A stretch of 64,000 bases of DNA from an uncultured Clostridia bacterium (GTDB lineage: Bacteria > Bacillota > Clostridia > Oscillospirales > Ruminococcaceae). Made by a program: the position numbers and the translations under genes. Under the pieces are notes generated by a model. That model did no database searches and was not told where the DNA came from. It saw only the letters and a program-made list of their open reading frames with translations. Below are positions 47,724 through 59,496 of this stretch, piece by piece (position 1 is the stretch's first letter; each line of letters begins with the position of its first letter). The stretch lies in contig CALWZA010000006.1 in the NCBI GenBank assembly GCA_944385905.1, positions 1 through 64,000 on the forward strand, given 5' to 3'.

Positions 47724-48140
47724 ATGAGTGTATTAGACACTATAAAAGGTATGTTTATAGGCGAAGAAGAGGAAGTCGAGTATTCTCCGATGGTAGACAC
47801 AGCAGAGAATGTAGATATTTCTAAGGAAAAACGTAACCGTGAAGTGAAAATAGCGACAACTACCACAGTACAGATAGTATTAGCAAGGCCGACTGAATTT
47901 TCTGAAGTAAAGTCGATCGGTGATGATTTAAATGACCAGAAAACAGTTTTACTCAATCTTGAGCAAGTAAAAGCAGAAGATGCTAAGCGAATTTTGGACT
48001 TTTTGTCCGGATGTGCCTATGCAAACGGCGCGGACATAAAAATGATGGCTCAGAAGACTTTTGCTATTATGCCTAAAAACGTAGGCTTCTCCGGGGTTGA
48101 TCTTATGAGCGAGCTGGAAAATAACGGATATAGTTTTTAA
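47724..48140 (+). CDS. sepF: Cell division protein SepF
   Basis: FtsZ-tethering protein of 138 residues. An N-terminal amphipathic membrane-binding helix (MSVLDTIKGMFIG) and an acidic linker lead into the SepF/DUF552 domain with LARPTEFSEVKSIGDDL, the TVLLNLEQVKAEDAKRILDF stretch and a C-terminal KTFAIMPKN. The ATG at 47724 follows GGAGGT; an in-frame TTG at 47709 overlaps that site. It is the first gene after a consensus promoter and precedes ylmH and divIVA, the usual order. Confidence 0.95.
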   Translation: MSVLDTIKGMFIGEEEEVEYSPMVDTAENVDISKEKRNREVKIATTTTVQIVLARPTEFSEVKSIGDDLNDQKTVLLNLEQVKAEDAKRILDFLSGCAYANGADIKMMAQKTFAIMPKNVGFSGVDLMSELENNGYSF

Positions 48141-48157
48141 AGCCGGGAGAAACTCTG

Positions 48158-48919
48158 TTGAACAAAATCCTTTTGACCGAAGATGAAGTTTTGCTTGTTA
48201 AAAATATAATGTCGTCAGCTGAAAAAAGTCAAAACTATTACTTAAAAAAGTTTTCGTTTTTTCTTAATCAGCGCCAACAGGTTATTTTAGAAGAAAAATT
48301 GAAAGGCAGCGGCTTTGAAGGTTTTTTATTTTACGGCGGATATGCTGATGCAGAAAGAAAAGTTTTAGGGCTGTTTCCTCCGTATTCGGATAATTCACTT
48401 GAGTCTTTTCCGATTGCTTCTCTCGGTTTTACTTTTCGAGAGGAAGATAATCTAACTCACCGCGATTTTTTAGGCGCGCTTATGTCTCTTGGCATTAAGC
48501 GTGAAATGATAGGAGATATAATAGTTTTGAAGGGAAAGGCAGTGGCTTTTGTCTACAAAACAGTTGCCACTCTTGTTTATGAATTAACAAGAATAGGCAA
48601 AATAGGAGTCAGAGTTTCTGAACACAACACTTTGATTGAACTTCCGCAAAAGAGTTTTTCGGAAATTTCGGGTACTGTCTCATCATTGAGACTCGACTGT
48701 GTTGTTGCTTTTGCCGTTAAAATCAGCAGAGAAAAAGCACATAATTTAATCAAATCAACAGGTGTTGACTTAAATTATTGCAAAAATTTCGAACCGGACA
48801 GTCACATAAGCGAGGGAAGCGTTTTTTCGGTCAGAGGCTTTGGAAAATATAAGTTATTCTCTGTTGGAGCAACTACAAAAAAAGATAGGATTCATATTAC
48901 TGTCCATAAATTTGTGTAG
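48158..48919 (+). CDS. ylmH: YlmH-type S4-domain RNA-binding protein
   Basis: Protein of 253 residues of the YlmH family. The N-terminal domain has FLNQRQQVILEEKL and FYGGYADAERKVLGLFP, the centre has FRHRDFLGALMSLGIKR-like features (THRDFLGALMSLGIKREMIGD), and a C-terminal S4 RNA-binding domain carries SRLDCVVA-like SLRLDCVVAF and the ISEGSVFSVRGFGKY end. In Bacillus YlmH has been linked to rescue of stalled ribosomes and lies in the division cluster. Translation starts at TTG with GGGAGA upstream. divIVA follows 12 bases later. Confidence 0.92.
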   Translation: MNKILLTEDEVLLVKNIMSSAEKSQNYYLKKFSFFLNQRQQVILEEKLKGSGFEGFLFYGGYADAERKVLGLFPPYSDNSLESFPIASLGFTFREEDNLTHRDFLGALMSLGIKREMIGDIIVLKGKAVAFVYKTVATLVYELTRIGKIGVRVSEHNTLIELPQKSFSEISGTVSSLRLDCVVAFAVKISREKAHNLIKSTGVDLNYCKNFEPDSHISEGSVFSVRGFGKYKLFSVGATTKKDRIHITVHKFV

Positions 48920-48931
48920 GAGGAATTTGAG

Positions 48932-49687
48932 ATGCTGGACCCTAAAATAATTACAAGTAAAAAATTTGAAAAAGCCACCTTTGGCTATAAACCTGAAGAG
49001 GTAGATGAATTTCTTAAAGAAATCGCTATATCATATGCGGCTATAGTTAAAGAAAATGAGGGCAGCGAGGATAAAATTGTTAAGCTTGTTGACCGAATAA
49101 ATCAATACCGGGAAGATGAAGACGCAATAAAAGATGCTTTATTAGGCGCACAAAAGCAGGGAAACAGAATTATTTCCGAAGCGAAGAGCGAGGCTGAACG
49201 AATATTAGGCGAAGCAAAAGCCGAAGCTGAAAAATTAGTTGATGACGCTAAATCAAAAACAGAAAATATTATTAACAATGAGCGCTCAAGGGTAGATTCG
49301 GTTATAAAAGAAGAAAAAGAAAGACTGAACAAATTTATCGAGACAGCTAAAAGCCAGAGAAATATCGAATCAAATAAGCTTACAAAATTAAAGGCGGAAA
49401 TAACCGCATTTAAGGCTCAGCTTACAGACTTATACAACAGACAGCTTAAATTGATCATGGAACTTCCTGAGTTGTCTGAGGACGATATTGCAAAAATGGT
49501 CGCAGAAAAAGAAGCTGCCGCCAAAGCTGAATTAAACGCAGAAGCGGAAGTTCAGAAAGGCCAAACCCCGACTGAGTCACAGGAAAAAATCGAACCGAAA
49601 AAGGAATTTGTGTTTTCCGGAAATACATATAAGCCCGGTGAATTTTCAAAAGAAGATTTGAAATTCGGTCAGCATAACAACAATTAA
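48932..49687 (+). CDS. divIVA: Cell division / polarity protein DivIVA
   Basis: Coiled-coil protein of 251 residues that binds curved membrane at poles and septa. The N-terminal lipid-binding domain is clear (ITSKKFEKATFGYKPEEVDEF cut to its core KKFEKATFGYKPEEVDEFL). Long heptad-rich helices follow (about 60-180, rich in Ala, Glu and Lys), then a disordered Glu/Ala/Lys-rich tail with a short conserved end (FVFSGNTYKPGEF). AGGAGG precedes the ATG. It is in its standard place between ylmH and ileS. Confidence 0.93.
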   Translation: MLDPKIITSKKFEKATFGYKPEEVDEFLKEIAISYAAIVKENEGSEDKIVKLVDRINQYREDEDAIKDALLGAQKQGNRIISEAKSEAERILGEAKAEAEKLVDDAKSKTENIINNERSRVDSVIKEEKERLNKFIETAKSQRNIESNKLTKLKAEITAFKAQLTDLYNRQLKLIMELPELSEDDIAKMVAEKEAAAKAELNAEAEVQKGQTPTESQEKIEPKKEFVFSGNTYKPGEFSKEDLKFGQHNNN

Positions 49688-49730
49688 TTGATTTTTTATA
49701 GCACAAGATATATAAACACAAGGAGATACA

Positions 49731-52532
49731 ATGACAATGGCACAGGATTACAATGCAACGCTGAATTTGCCTGAAACCGATTTCCCAATGAGAGGTAATC
49801 TTCCGGCCAGGGAGCCTCAAACTCTTCAAAAATGGGAAGAAGAAAAGCTTTATTCAAAAATCATTAAGAAAAACGAAGGCCGTCCGACTTACATTTTACA
49901 TGACGGACCTCCCTACGCAAACGGAGACATTCATCTCGGCACTGCCCTGAACAAAGTCCTTAAGGATATCATAGTCAAGTATAAGAATATGAGCGGGTTT
50001 TGTTCTCCGTATGTTCCGGGCTGGGATACGCATGGTCTTCCGATAGAATTGAAGGCAATGAAAAAAATCGGCGTTGAAAACGGTGCAATTTCTCCTGTTG
50101 AACTGAGAAAGCATTGCAAGGAATATGCGCTTTCTTTTGTCGAAATTCAAAAAGAAGAGTTTAAAAGACTTGGTGTTCTCGGCGATTTTGATAATCCGTA
50201 TTTGACGCTCAAACCGGAATTTGAGGCAAAACAGGTACAGGTTTTCGGAAAAATGGCAAAAAAAGGGTATATATATAAAGGATTAAAACCTGTATACTGG
50301 TGTCCTGAGTGCCAGACAGCTTTGGCTGAGGCGGAAATTGAGTATAGCGACGACCCTTGTCATTCAATATATGTCAAATTTAAAGTAAGTGATGACAAGG
50401 GGTTATTTACTGCCATTGGACTTGACCTTGAAAAAACGTTCTTTGTTATTTGGACAACCACAACATGGACGCTTCCCGGTAACCTTGCTATCTGTCTCGG
50501 ACCCGATTACGAGTATACAGCTGTCAAAGCGAACGGTGAAAATTATATAATGGCTCGTGAGCTTGTCGAAAGTACAATGAAATCGGCTGGGATTGATGAA
50601 TATGAAACCGTAGGCTCGTTTACAGGAAAAGAACTTGAATACTGCAAAGCTTGGCACCCGTTTATGAACAGACCGTCACCTATAATTGTCGGAGACCACG
50701 TTACTTTGGAAAGCGGTACAGGATGCGTTCATACGGCTCCGGGCTATGGTGTTGACGACTTTGAAATATGCAAGAAATACCCTGAAATCGGAATAGTTGT
50801 AGGCGTTGACGGTAAAGGTGTGCTCACCGATGACTCAGGAATGTTCAGCGGACTTAAGACCGACGAGGCAAATAAGGTTATTGCTAAGCATCTTGAAGAA
50901 ACCGGCGCACTTTTTGCTCATGAAAAAATCGTTCACCAATATCCTCACTGCTGGAGATGTAAATCACCCATACTTTTCAGAGCAACAGAACAGTGGTTTT
51001 GCTCTGTTGAGGGATTTAAAGATGAAGCAATAAAGGCAATCGAAGACGTTGAATGGATTCCCGGATGGGGTGAGGAGAGAATCAAAGGCATGGTCAGAGA
51101 CCGTTCCGATTGGTGCATTTCCCGTCAGAGAACCTGGGGAGTTCCGATTCCTATTGTTTACTGCAAGAAGTGTCACAAACCGATAGTTAATGAAGAAACT
51201 ATCAACGCTATTTCAGATATGTTCCGCAAAGAGGGCTCTGATTCGTGGTATATTCATGATGCTTCCGAATTTATACCTTCAAGCGTTAAATGCGAGTGCG
51301 GGTGCACTGAATTTGAGAAAGAGTACGATATCATGGACGTTTGGTTCGACAGCGGCGTTACTCATGCTGCTGTTTTGGAAGAACGTGAAGGACTTTCTTC
51401 TCCTGCTGACCTTTATCTTGAGGGTGCCGATCAATACAGAGGATGGTTCCAGTCATCACTGCTCACTTCTGTCGTATGTAACGGAAGAGCACCTTACAAA
51501 GCAGTCTGCACTCACGGATGGGTAGTTGACGGCGAAGGAAAAACAATGCACAAGTCTCTCGGAAACGGTATTGAGCCGAGCGAAATTACTGAAAAGTACG
51601 GAGCCGATATTCTTAGGCTTTGGGTTGCATCATCTGACTATCATTCTGACATAAGAATTTCAAAAGATATTCTTGCTCAGCTTTCAGAGTCATACAAAAA
51701 GATCAGAAATACAGCGAGATTTATTTTAGGCAATATTTCAAATCGCAGCGGCTTCAATATCGATACTGACGCTGTTGATATTGCGGATATGTGTGAAATA
51801 GACAAGTGGGCATTGATGCGTCTTGATAATCTTATAGACAAAGTAAAGTCTGCCTATGATGCTTTTGATTATCATATTGTTTTCCATGCAATTCACAACT
51901 TCTGCGTCATAGATATGTCTAATTTCTATCTTGACATCATCAAGGACAGGCTTTATTGTGAAGACGCAAAAAGTCAGATAAGACGTTCAGCTCAGACTGC
52001 AATGTATATGATTTTGAGCGCAATCGCCAGACTGGTTGCACCAATCATGTCGTTCACTGCCGAGGAAATTTGGACATACATTCCTCATTCAAATCGTGAT
52101 AACAATGAAAGTATTTATTTAAACGACATGCCTGAAAAAACAGGATATAATTTTGGAAGCGAGTTTGCATCAAAGTGGGAAACAATATACAATCTTAGGC
52201 TTGACGCAAAGAAGGCACTTGAATTAAAGCGTGCCGACAAGCTCATCGGCGCATCACTCGAAGCAAAGGTAACCGTTCACTGTGACGACAGCGTATACGG
52301 AGAAATTTCACGCTTGTCAGATCAGCTTGCTTCAATTTTCATTGTATCTGACGTTAAGGTCGTAAATGACAATAACGGTGAGTTCAAAGGCGAAATGCAG
52401 GGCGTTTCATTTACAGTAGAAAAAGCAGACGGTCAAAAGTGTGAAAGGTGCTGGAGCTATTCCGAAAGCGTCGGACAAGATACTGAACACCCAACCCTTT
52501 GTGCTCGCTGCCTGAAAGCTATTACAAAGTAA
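49731..52532 (+). CDS. ileS: Isoleucine-tRNA ligase
   Basis: Class I aminoacyl-tRNA synthetase of 933 residues (normal). Landmarks in order: [18 protein letters not shown] at 58-75 with HLGT in place of the classic HIGH, the editing domain with [11 protein letters not shown] and [12 protein letters not shown], the WFCSVEGF region, MHKSLGN as the KMSKS loop, and a C-terminal zinc ribbon (CERCW and CARC). The second HIGH histidine is Thr71. No T-box leader lies in the 43 bases before it, so it depends on the sepF-divIVA transcript or a weak promoter. AAGGAGA fits either the ATG at 49731 or the next at 49737. Confidence 0.96.
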   Translation: MTMAQDYNATLNLPETDFPMRGNLPAREPQTLQKWEEEKLYSKIIKKNEGRPTYILHDGPPYANGDIHLGTALNKVLKDIIVKYKNMSGFCSPYVPGWDTHGLPIELKAMKKIGVENGAISPVELRKHCKEYALSFVEIQKEEFKRLGVLGDFDNPYLTLKPEFEAKQVQVFGKMAKKGYIYKGLKPVYWCPECQTALAEAEIEYSDDPCHSIYVKFKVSDDKGLFTAIGLDLEKTFFVIWTTTTWTLPGNLAICLGPDYEYTAVKANGENYIMARELVESTMKSAGIDEYETVGSFTGKELEYCKAWHPFMNRPSPIIVGDHVTLESGTGCVHTAPGYGVDDFEICKKYPEIGIVVGVDGKGVLTDDSGMFSGLKTDEANKVIAKHLEETGALFAHEKIVHQYPHCWRCKSPILFRATEQWFCSVEGFKDEAIKAIEDVEWIPGWGEERIKGMVRDRSDWCISRQRTWGVPIPIVYCKKCHKPIVNEETINAISDMFRKEGSDSWYIHDASEFIPSSVKCECGCTEFEKEYDIMDVWFDSGVTHAAVLEEREGLSSPADLYLEGADQYRGWFQSSLLTSVVCNGRAPYKAVCTHGWVVDGEGKTMHKSLGNGIEPSEITEKYGADILRLWVASSDYHSDIRISKDILAQLSESYKKIRNTARFILGNISNRSGFNIDTDAVDIADMCEIDKWALMRLDNLIDKVKSAYDAFDYHIVFHAIHNFCVIDMSNFYLDIIKDRLYCEDAKSQIRRSAQTAMYMILSAIARLVAPIMSFTAEEIWTYIPHSNRDNNESIYLNDMPEKTGYNFGSEFASKWETIYNLRLDAKKALELKRADKLIGASLEAKVTVHCDDSVYGEISRLSDQLASIFIVSDVKVVNDNNGEFKGEMQGVSFTVEKADGQKCERCWSYSESVGQDTEHPTLCARCLKAITK

Positions 52533-52538
52533 AATTTG

Positions 52539-52568
52539 TCAGATACCGTTTACAAGCGGTATCTGACA
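52539..52568 (+). terminator. Hairpin after ileS
   Basis: Perfect 11-bp stem (GTCAGATACCG / CGGTATCTGAC) with an eight-base loop directly after the ileS stop. There is no long T run, so it is a weak terminator or a stem protecting the upstream message. Confidence 0.6.
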
Positions 52569-52586
52569 TTTGATAATGAGGAAAAT

Positions 52587-53138
52587 ATGGTCTATATATC
52601 GTTAGCTCTCATCCTGGTACTCGTCGCGGCAGATCAGATAATAAAGTATATTGTCACCGATGTTGCGGCTCTGGGAATCGGCGAAGTTGTTGACTTCATC
52701 AAAATCGGCGAAACAAGCATACTCAGCTTCACTCAGCAGCGTAATCAAGGAGCGGCATGGAGTGTTCTGTCAGGAAGAACATGGTTTTTGATTGCTATAA
52801 CGTCATTAGCTCTGGCTTTTGCCGTTTATGTAATATTTCGCAGAAAGCTTCGGATGAAACAGGAGTATATTTACCTGTCAATGATAGTTGCAGGAGGATT
52901 AGGAAACCTGATAGACAGGGTAAGAATGCTTGTTGACAGATCATTTTATACGCTCTATAACGGTGAAAAAATCACAGGGGTTGTTGATTATCTGAAATTT
53001 GATTTGTTCGAGTTTCCTATTTTTAATTTTGCAGATATATGCATTGTATGCGGAGCGATTTTGTTTTGCGTTGTATATATTTTCTTTGACAAGGATCAAT
53101 CTGAAGTGACAAAGGCTGATAAAAATGAGCAGTCTTAA
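52587..53138 (+). CDS. lspA: Lipoprotein signal peptidase (SPase II)
   Basis: Aspartic membrane protease that removes signal peptides from lipoproteins such as the two encoded near 9-13 kb. Counting from the ATG at 52587 (183 residues), the catalytic aspartates are Asp110 (GGLGNLIDR) and Asp150 (FNFADICI), with NQGAAWSVL as the other conserved segment and four membrane helices. That ATG follows a GAGGA site. An in-frame TTG at 52536 would place the start within the hairpin after ileS and is rejected. The last 14 bases overlap the pseudouridine synthase gene. Confidence 0.94.
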   Translation: MVYISLALILVLVAADQIIKYIVTDVAALGIGEVVDFIKIGETSILSFTQQRNQGAAWSVLSGRTWFLIAITSLALAFAVYVIFRRKLRMKQEYIYLSMIVAGGLGNLIDRVRMLVDRSFYTLYNGEKITGVVDYLKFDLFEFPIFNFADICIVCGAILFCVVYIFFDKDQSEVTKADKNEQS

Positions 53139-54036
53139 TTTGCTTGTCGGATGCGACAATTCGGGTATTAGACTTGATAAATGGATTTCGGAAAACTGCG
53201 AAGAGATTACAAGAAACGCTGTTCAGAAACTGATTGAAAGCGGCTCGGTGACAGTAAACGGGAAGACAGTGTCAAAAAATTATAAAACCAGCTGCGGAGA
53301 CTGCGTTAGTGTTATTGTTCCTGAACCTGTTGAGCTTGATGTTAAACCGCAAAATATTGATGTAGAAATAGTTTACAGCGACGATGACCTGCTTGTTGTA
53401 AATAAGCCTAAGGGCATGGTAGTTCATCCGGCGCCTGGAAATCCGGACAACACTCTTGTGAACGCTTTGATGTACCACTGCAAGGGGCAGCTTTCAACAA
53501 TCAACGGAGTTATTCGTCCCGGAATCGTTCACCGAATTGATAAAAACACAAGCGGACTGCTTATTGTCGCAAAAAATGACTTTTCACATACGGCTCTCGC
53601 CAAGCAGATTAAAGAACACTCTTTTACACGGGAGTACAGGGCTGTTTTGTGCGGAAGACTCAAAGAAACAAGCGGCACCATTGACGCTCCTATCGGAAGA
53701 GACAAATTTGAACGAAAGAAAATGTGCGTGACTGAGTTTAACTCACGAAATGCGGTGACGCATTACGAAGTTCTTGAGGAATTTGAAAAATACAGTTACG
53801 TGAAATTTGTCCTTGAAACCGGAAGAACTCATCAGATCAGAGTTCATTCTGCGTACATAGGCCATCCCGTTTTAGGCGACGATGTATACGGCAAGCCTTT
53901 TAAGGGAATTGAAGGACAGTGTCTGCACGCGAAATTAATAGGGTTTAAGCACCCAAGAACAGGTGAGTACCTTGAGTTTGACAGCCCGCTGCCTGATTAT
54001 TTTATTGACATACTGAACAGGATTAAGAAATTATGA
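53125..54036 (+). CDS. RluA/RluD-family pseudouridine synthase
   Basis: RNA pseudouridine synthase of 303 residues. An N-terminal S4 domain (about 14-75, RLDKWISENC) is followed by the catalytic domain with VVNKPKGMVVHPAPGN and the active-site motif HRIDKNTSGLL (Asp139). The TGRTHQIRVH segment binds RNA. The gene corresponds by position to ylyB of Bacillus after lspA, and large-subunit rRNA is the likely target, but the exact sites cannot be assigned. It overlaps lspA by 14 bases and the HAD gene by four (ATGA), so translation is coupled. Confidence 0.92.
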   Translation: MSSLNLLVGCDNSGIRLDKWISENCEEITRNAVQKLIESGSVTVNGKTVSKNYKTSCGDCVSVIVPEPVELDVKPQNIDVEIVYSDDDLLVVNKPKGMVVHPAPGNPDNTLVNALMYHCKGQLSTINGVIRPGIVHRIDKNTSGLLIVAKNDFSHTALAKQIKEHSFTREYRAVLCGRLKETSGTIDAPIGRDKFERKKMCVTEFNSRNAVTHYEVLEEFEKYSYVKFVLETGRTHQIRVHSAYIGHPVLGDDVYGKPFKGIEGQCLHAKLIGFKHPRTGEYLEFDSPLPDYFIDILNRIKKL

Positions 54037-54845
54037 GTTTAAAAAATACAATTTTGATATCAGATTTGGACGGAACTTTGCTTCCTCACAATAAAGCGCT
54101 GCCTGATGAGTACATAAGCGCAATAGAAAAATTTCGGCAGGCCGGAGGGCTGTTTACAATTGCGACAGGCAGACCCATTCAGTCAACTATGCGGTATATT
54201 GATAGCTTAAAGCCTGACTTGCCGATTGTTCTTTACAACGGCACAATGCTCTATGACGTCAATTCTGATAAAATTATCTGGGAAAAATACTTGCCTGACT
54301 GTGCATATGAGTATGCTAAAACAGTGCTTGATAATTTTCCTGATGTCGGAGCGGAAATATTTACATTTGATGCGATTTTCGCGCCACGGACCAATAAGGT
54401 TGAAAAAGACCATCAAGAATTGATAAAAGTTGAAGTGGACAAGCGCAGCTTTGACGATATACCAAAAAGCAGCTGGTGCAAGGCTTTGTTTGCTGACGAG
54501 CCGGAGAAGATTGCGGAAGTTATTAAATTTATAAGCGAATCAAATTTTACCGGAGTAGACTTCGTAAGCTCGAGCAGCATATTTTATGAAATGCTGCCGC
54601 CTGATGCGTCAAAGGGCGAGGCACTAAAAATGCTTAAGAAAATTTACTCTCTGCAAAACAGCAAGGTTTGCGCGTTCGGGGATTTTGACAACGACATTTC
54701 AATGCTTAACGAGTCTGATTTGGCCTTTGCTCCTCAAAACGCAATACCGGGTGTAAAATCAGCTGCGGATATTGTTACAAGTAAGTCCTGTGACGAAAAT
54801 GCTATAGCAGAAGTCATTGAATATATTATAAAGGATGGTATTTAA
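54033..54845 (+). CDS. Cof-type HAD-IIB phosphatase
   Basis: Haloacid-dehalogenase superfamily phosphatase of 270 residues. Motif I is ISDLDGTLL (nucleophile Asp11, acid Asp13), motif II is TIATGRP, and motif III/IV are Lys in SKGEAL and GDFDNDISML. The Cof-type (C2B) cap lies between about 85 and 190. Substrates of this class are sugar phosphates, nucleotides or flavin phosphates, and nothing here narrows it. It overlaps the pseudouridine synthase stop and ends next to the transketolase start. Confidence 0.9.
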   Translation: MSLKNTILISDLDGTLLPHNKALPDEYISAIEKFRQAGGLFTIATGRPIQSTMRYIDSLKPDLPIVLYNGTMLYDVNSDKIIWEKYLPDCAYEYAKTVLDNFPDVGAEIFTFDAIFAPRTNKVEKDHQELIKVEVDKRSFDDIPKSSWCKALFADEPEKIAEVIKFISESNFTGVDFVSSSSIFYEMLPPDASKGEALKMLKKIYSLQNSKVCAFGDFDNDISMLNESDLAFAPQNAIPGVKSAADIVTSKSCDENAIAEVIEYIIKDGI

Positions 54846-54846
54846 A

Positions 54847-55692
54847 ATGGAGGCAACAATTAAAAAGCAACTCGAAATCACTGCTTGTAAGGTCAGGATG
54901 GGAATTATCGAGGGAGTTTTCAATGCAAAATCCGGACATCCGGGAGGATCTCTTTCAATTGCGGATACTCTGACCTATCTTTACTTTGCGAAAATGAATG
55001 TAGACCCTAAGAATCCGTCGTTCAAAGACAGAGACAGACTTGTGCTTTCAAAAGGACACTGCGCTCCCGCTCTTTACTCTGTGCTTGCAAACAGAGGATA
55101 TTTCGATGTTGATGAGTTAAAAACACTGAGACATATCGGATCCAGACTTCAGGGGCATCCGGATATGAAATATATACCGGGTGTTGATATGTCCACAGGT
55201 TCTCTCGGACAGGGAATATCCGCCGCAGTAGGTATGTCGCTTTCGGCAAAACTTACAAACGACAGTTATAAAGTATACGCAATACTCGGAGACGGCGAAA
55301 TCGAAGAGGGTCAGGTTTGGGAAGCTGCTATGTTCGCGGCTCACAGAAAGCTTGATAACCTTGTTGCTGTAGTTGACAACAACGGTCTTCAGATCGACGG
55401 CAAGGTTTCAGATGTTTGCTCGCCGTATCCTATTGTTGACAAGTTCAAAGCTTTCGGCTGGCATGTAATTACAATGAACGCACATGATTTCGATGATATA
55501 GAGAGAGCTTTTAATGAGGCTGAAAAGGTAGTCGCTAAACCTGTAGCGATTGTTCAGACCAGCGTTAAGGGCAAAGGCGTTTCATTTATGGAAAACCAGG
55601 TTTCATGGCACGGTACAGCTCCGAATAAAGAACAGTACGATATCGCTATGGCTGAGCTCAACGAAACATTGAAGAATTTGGAGGATAAATAA
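54847..55692 (+). CDS. Transketolase, N-terminal subunit
   Basis: Split transketolase: the thiamine-diphosphate half of 281 residues, moving two-carbon units in the pentose phosphate pathway together with the next gene product. It shows FNAKSGHPGGSLS, LSKGHCAPALYSVL, the GQGISAAVGMSLS segment and the ThDP motif GDGEIEEGQVWEAAMFA ending in VDNN. The ATG at 54847 follows AAGGATGGT at seven bases; an earlier in-frame ATG at 54835 overlaps that site. The two-gene form is common in clostridia and archaea. It could assist use of arabinose from the GH43/GH127 enzymes. Confidence 0.93.
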   Translation: MEATIKKQLEITACKVRMGIIEGVFNAKSGHPGGSLSIADTLTYLYFAKMNVDPKNPSFKDRDRLVLSKGHCAPALYSVLANRGYFDVDELKTLRHIGSRLQGHPDMKYIPGVDMSTGSLGQGISAAVGMSLSAKLTNDSYKVYAILGDGEIEEGQVWEAAMFAAHRKLDNLVAVVDNNGLQIDGKVSDVCSPYPIVDKFKAFGWHVITMNAHDFDDIERAFNEAEKVVAKPVAIVQTSVKGKGVSFMENQVSWHGTAPNKEQYDIAMAELNETLKNLEDK

Positions 55693-55693
55693 G

Positions 55694-56641
55694 ATGGCTG
55701 ACATAATTAAAAAAGCAACCAGAGAAAGCTACGGCGAGGCTTTGGCCGAACTCGGGGAAAAATATGAAAATCTCTATGTTCTCGACGCAGACCTTGCGGC
55801 TGCTACAAAAACAGGAATTTTCAAAAAGAAATTTCCCGAAAGACATATTGACTGCGGAATTGCCGAAGCAAATATGATGGGAATTGCAGCCGGTCTTGCC
55901 ACCACAGGAAAAATACCTTTTGCCTCTTCATTTGCAATGTTTGCCGCAGGAAGAGCTTTTGAAATTGTCAGAAACTCAATCGGATATCCTCACCTTAATG
56001 TAAAAATAGGAGCTACTCACGCAGGAATTTCAGTAGGAGAGGACGGAGCCACTCATCAATGCAACGAAGATATTGCGCTTATGAGAATTATTCCGGGAAT
56101 GACCGTTATCAATCCATGCGATGATGTTGAGGCAAGAGCCGCAGTCGAAGCCGCAATTAACATTAACGGTCCTGTTTATATGCGTTTCGGAAGACTTGCA
56201 GTTCCGGTAATTAACGATAAAGCAACTTACAAGTTTGAGCTTGGAAAAGGAGTAACTTTAAGAGACGGCAAAGACGTTACAATTATTGCGACAGGACTTC
56301 TGGTAAACGAGGCTTTGGTCGCTGCCGAGGAGCTTGCTAAGGACGGAATTGACGCAAGAGTAATCAATATACACACAATCAAACCTATTGATGAAGAAAT
56401 TATTCTAAATGCTGCAAAGGAAACAGGATTAATAATCACTGCTGAAGAACACAGCGTTATCGGCGGACTCGGCTCTGCAGTATGCGACGTGCTTTCAGCA
56501 AATTATCCAACTAAGGTTGTAAAAATCGGTGTAAACGATGTGTTCGGACACTCCGGTCCTGCTGTTGATTTGCTTAAGGAATTCGGACTTTCAAGCGAAA
56601 ATATTATAAAAACCACAAAAGAAGCCGTAAACAATAAATAA
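55694..56641 (+). CDS. Transketolase, C-terminal subunit
   Basis: Second half of the split transketolase, 315 residues, starting two bases after the first. The pyrimidine-binding domain has the catalytic-glutamate region DCGIAEANMMGIAAGLA, then the MFAAGRAFEIVRNS helix and HAGISVGEDGATHQCNED, followed by the C-terminal transketolase domain (VINIHTIKPIDEEII). DXP synthase is excluded by the split form and the missing N-terminal domain. GGAGG precedes the ATG. A terminator follows. Confidence 0.93.
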   Translation: MADIIKKATRESYGEALAELGEKYENLYVLDADLAAATKTGIFKKKFPERHIDCGIAEANMMGIAAGLATTGKIPFASSFAMFAAGRAFEIVRNSIGYPHLNVKIGATHAGISVGEDGATHQCNEDIALMRIIPGMTVINPCDDVEARAAVEAAININGPVYMRFGRLAVPVINDKATYKFELGKGVTLRDGKDVTIIATGLLVNEALVAAEELAKDGIDARVINIHTIKPIDEEIILNAAKETGLIITAEEHSVIGGLGSAVCDVLSANYPTKVVKIGVNDVFGHSGPAVDLLKEFGLSSENIIKTTKEAVNNK

Positions 56642-56646
56642 TTAAC

Positions 56647-56681
56647 AAAAGCGTCAAATCTAAAAAAGGTTTGACGCTTTT
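56647..56681 (+). terminator. Intrinsic terminator of the transketolase operon
   Basis: Perfect 12-bp stem (AAAAGCGTCAAA / TTTGACGCTTTT) with an 11-base loop directly after the transketolase stop, ending in a T run. Confidence 0.85.
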
Positions 56682-56750
56682 GTGTTTTGTACTTTTTTCT
56701 TTCTTGAGCCGAATATAATATATCATTATATGTTCGGGGAGATGATCAGT

Positions 56751-57392
56751 TTGCGTAAACACAGAAGCAAAGAAGACGCAGTAAAGATCACTGCTGTTAT
56801 CATTTCTTTGACTGCTTTTATACTGCTTACGGTTATTTTTACATCTCTTACTAAAAAAATTCAGCCTCAAATAATCAGTATATGCGAAAACGACGCCAAA
56901 CGAAATGCGTCAGCTCTTATTTCCCAAATTCTGTCCGAGGAGCTTAAAGACGGCGAATTCTCATACGAAAGTCTTGTAAACTTGAACTATTCAGAGGACG
57001 GTACAGTTACCTCTGTAACACACAATGCTGGTCAGATAAACAGGCTTATTGCCGAAGTAACACAAAATTTGAATAAAAAACTTGCAAAGTCATCTGTTTT
57101 TTCAACGCAAATTCCTATCGGAACGCTTCTTAATTCCCCGTATTTAAACGGAAAAGGGTTTAGAATTACAATTAAGACACGCCAGTCAGGCAGCGCTGAG
57201 GTCAATATTTCAAGCATGTTCACTTCAGGAGGCATAAACCAGACTCTGCACAAAATTATTCTTGAAATAAATGTGCTTGTAAACTGTATCTCTCCTCCTT
57301 ATTCAACCGAGGTAAGCTATTCGCAGCAGTACATTATAGCCGAAACTCTGATAATAGGCGAAATACCTCAGGGGCATATCATGCTGAAATAA
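56751..57392 (+). CDS. yunB: Sporulation protein YunB
   Basis: YunB family protein, a sigma-E-dependent sporulation protein of unknown mechanism in Bacillus. From the TTG at 56751 it has 213 residues: a basic N-terminus, one membrane segment (about 13-32) and an extracytoplasmic domain with IPIGTLLNSPYLNGKGF and INQTLHKIILEINV, both typical. TTG is chosen because GGGGAGA ends nine bases upstream; in-frame ATGs at 56742 and 56682 lack a suitably spaced site. It stands alone between the transketolase terminator and ligA. I could not assign a sigma-E promoter with confidence. Confidence 0.88.
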   Translation: MRKHRSKEDAVKITAVIISLTAFILLTVIFTSLTKKIQPQIISICENDAKRNASALISQILSEELKDGEFSYESLVNLNYSEDGTVTSVTHNAGQINRLIAEVTQNLNKKLAKSSVFSTQIPIGTLLNSPYLNGKGFRITIKTRQSGSAEVNISSMFTSGGINQTLHKIILEINVLVNCISPPYSTEVSYSQQYIIAETLIIGEIPQGHIMLK

Positions 57393-57420
57393 TTTTAAGT
57401 TTATTTTACAGAAAAAAGAG

Positions 57421-57449
57421 TGGAAAAATTGTTTTAATTGTGGTATAAT
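57421..57449 (+). promoter_or_regulatory. Candidate promoter of ligA-gatCAB
   Basis: TGGAAA (57421-57426), 17 bases, TATAAT (57444-57449), 33 bases before the ligA ATG. The -10 is perfect and the -35 weak. Confidence 0.5.
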
Positions 57450-57451
57450 AA

Positions 57452-59464
<2,013 letters not shown>

Positions 59465-59496
59465 TATTTTTTATTTAATTTGAAAGGATGTTTAAA

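Noticed and set aside
49688..49730. T-box leader before ileS
   Set aside because: The gap is only 43 bases and holds just a ribosome binding site.
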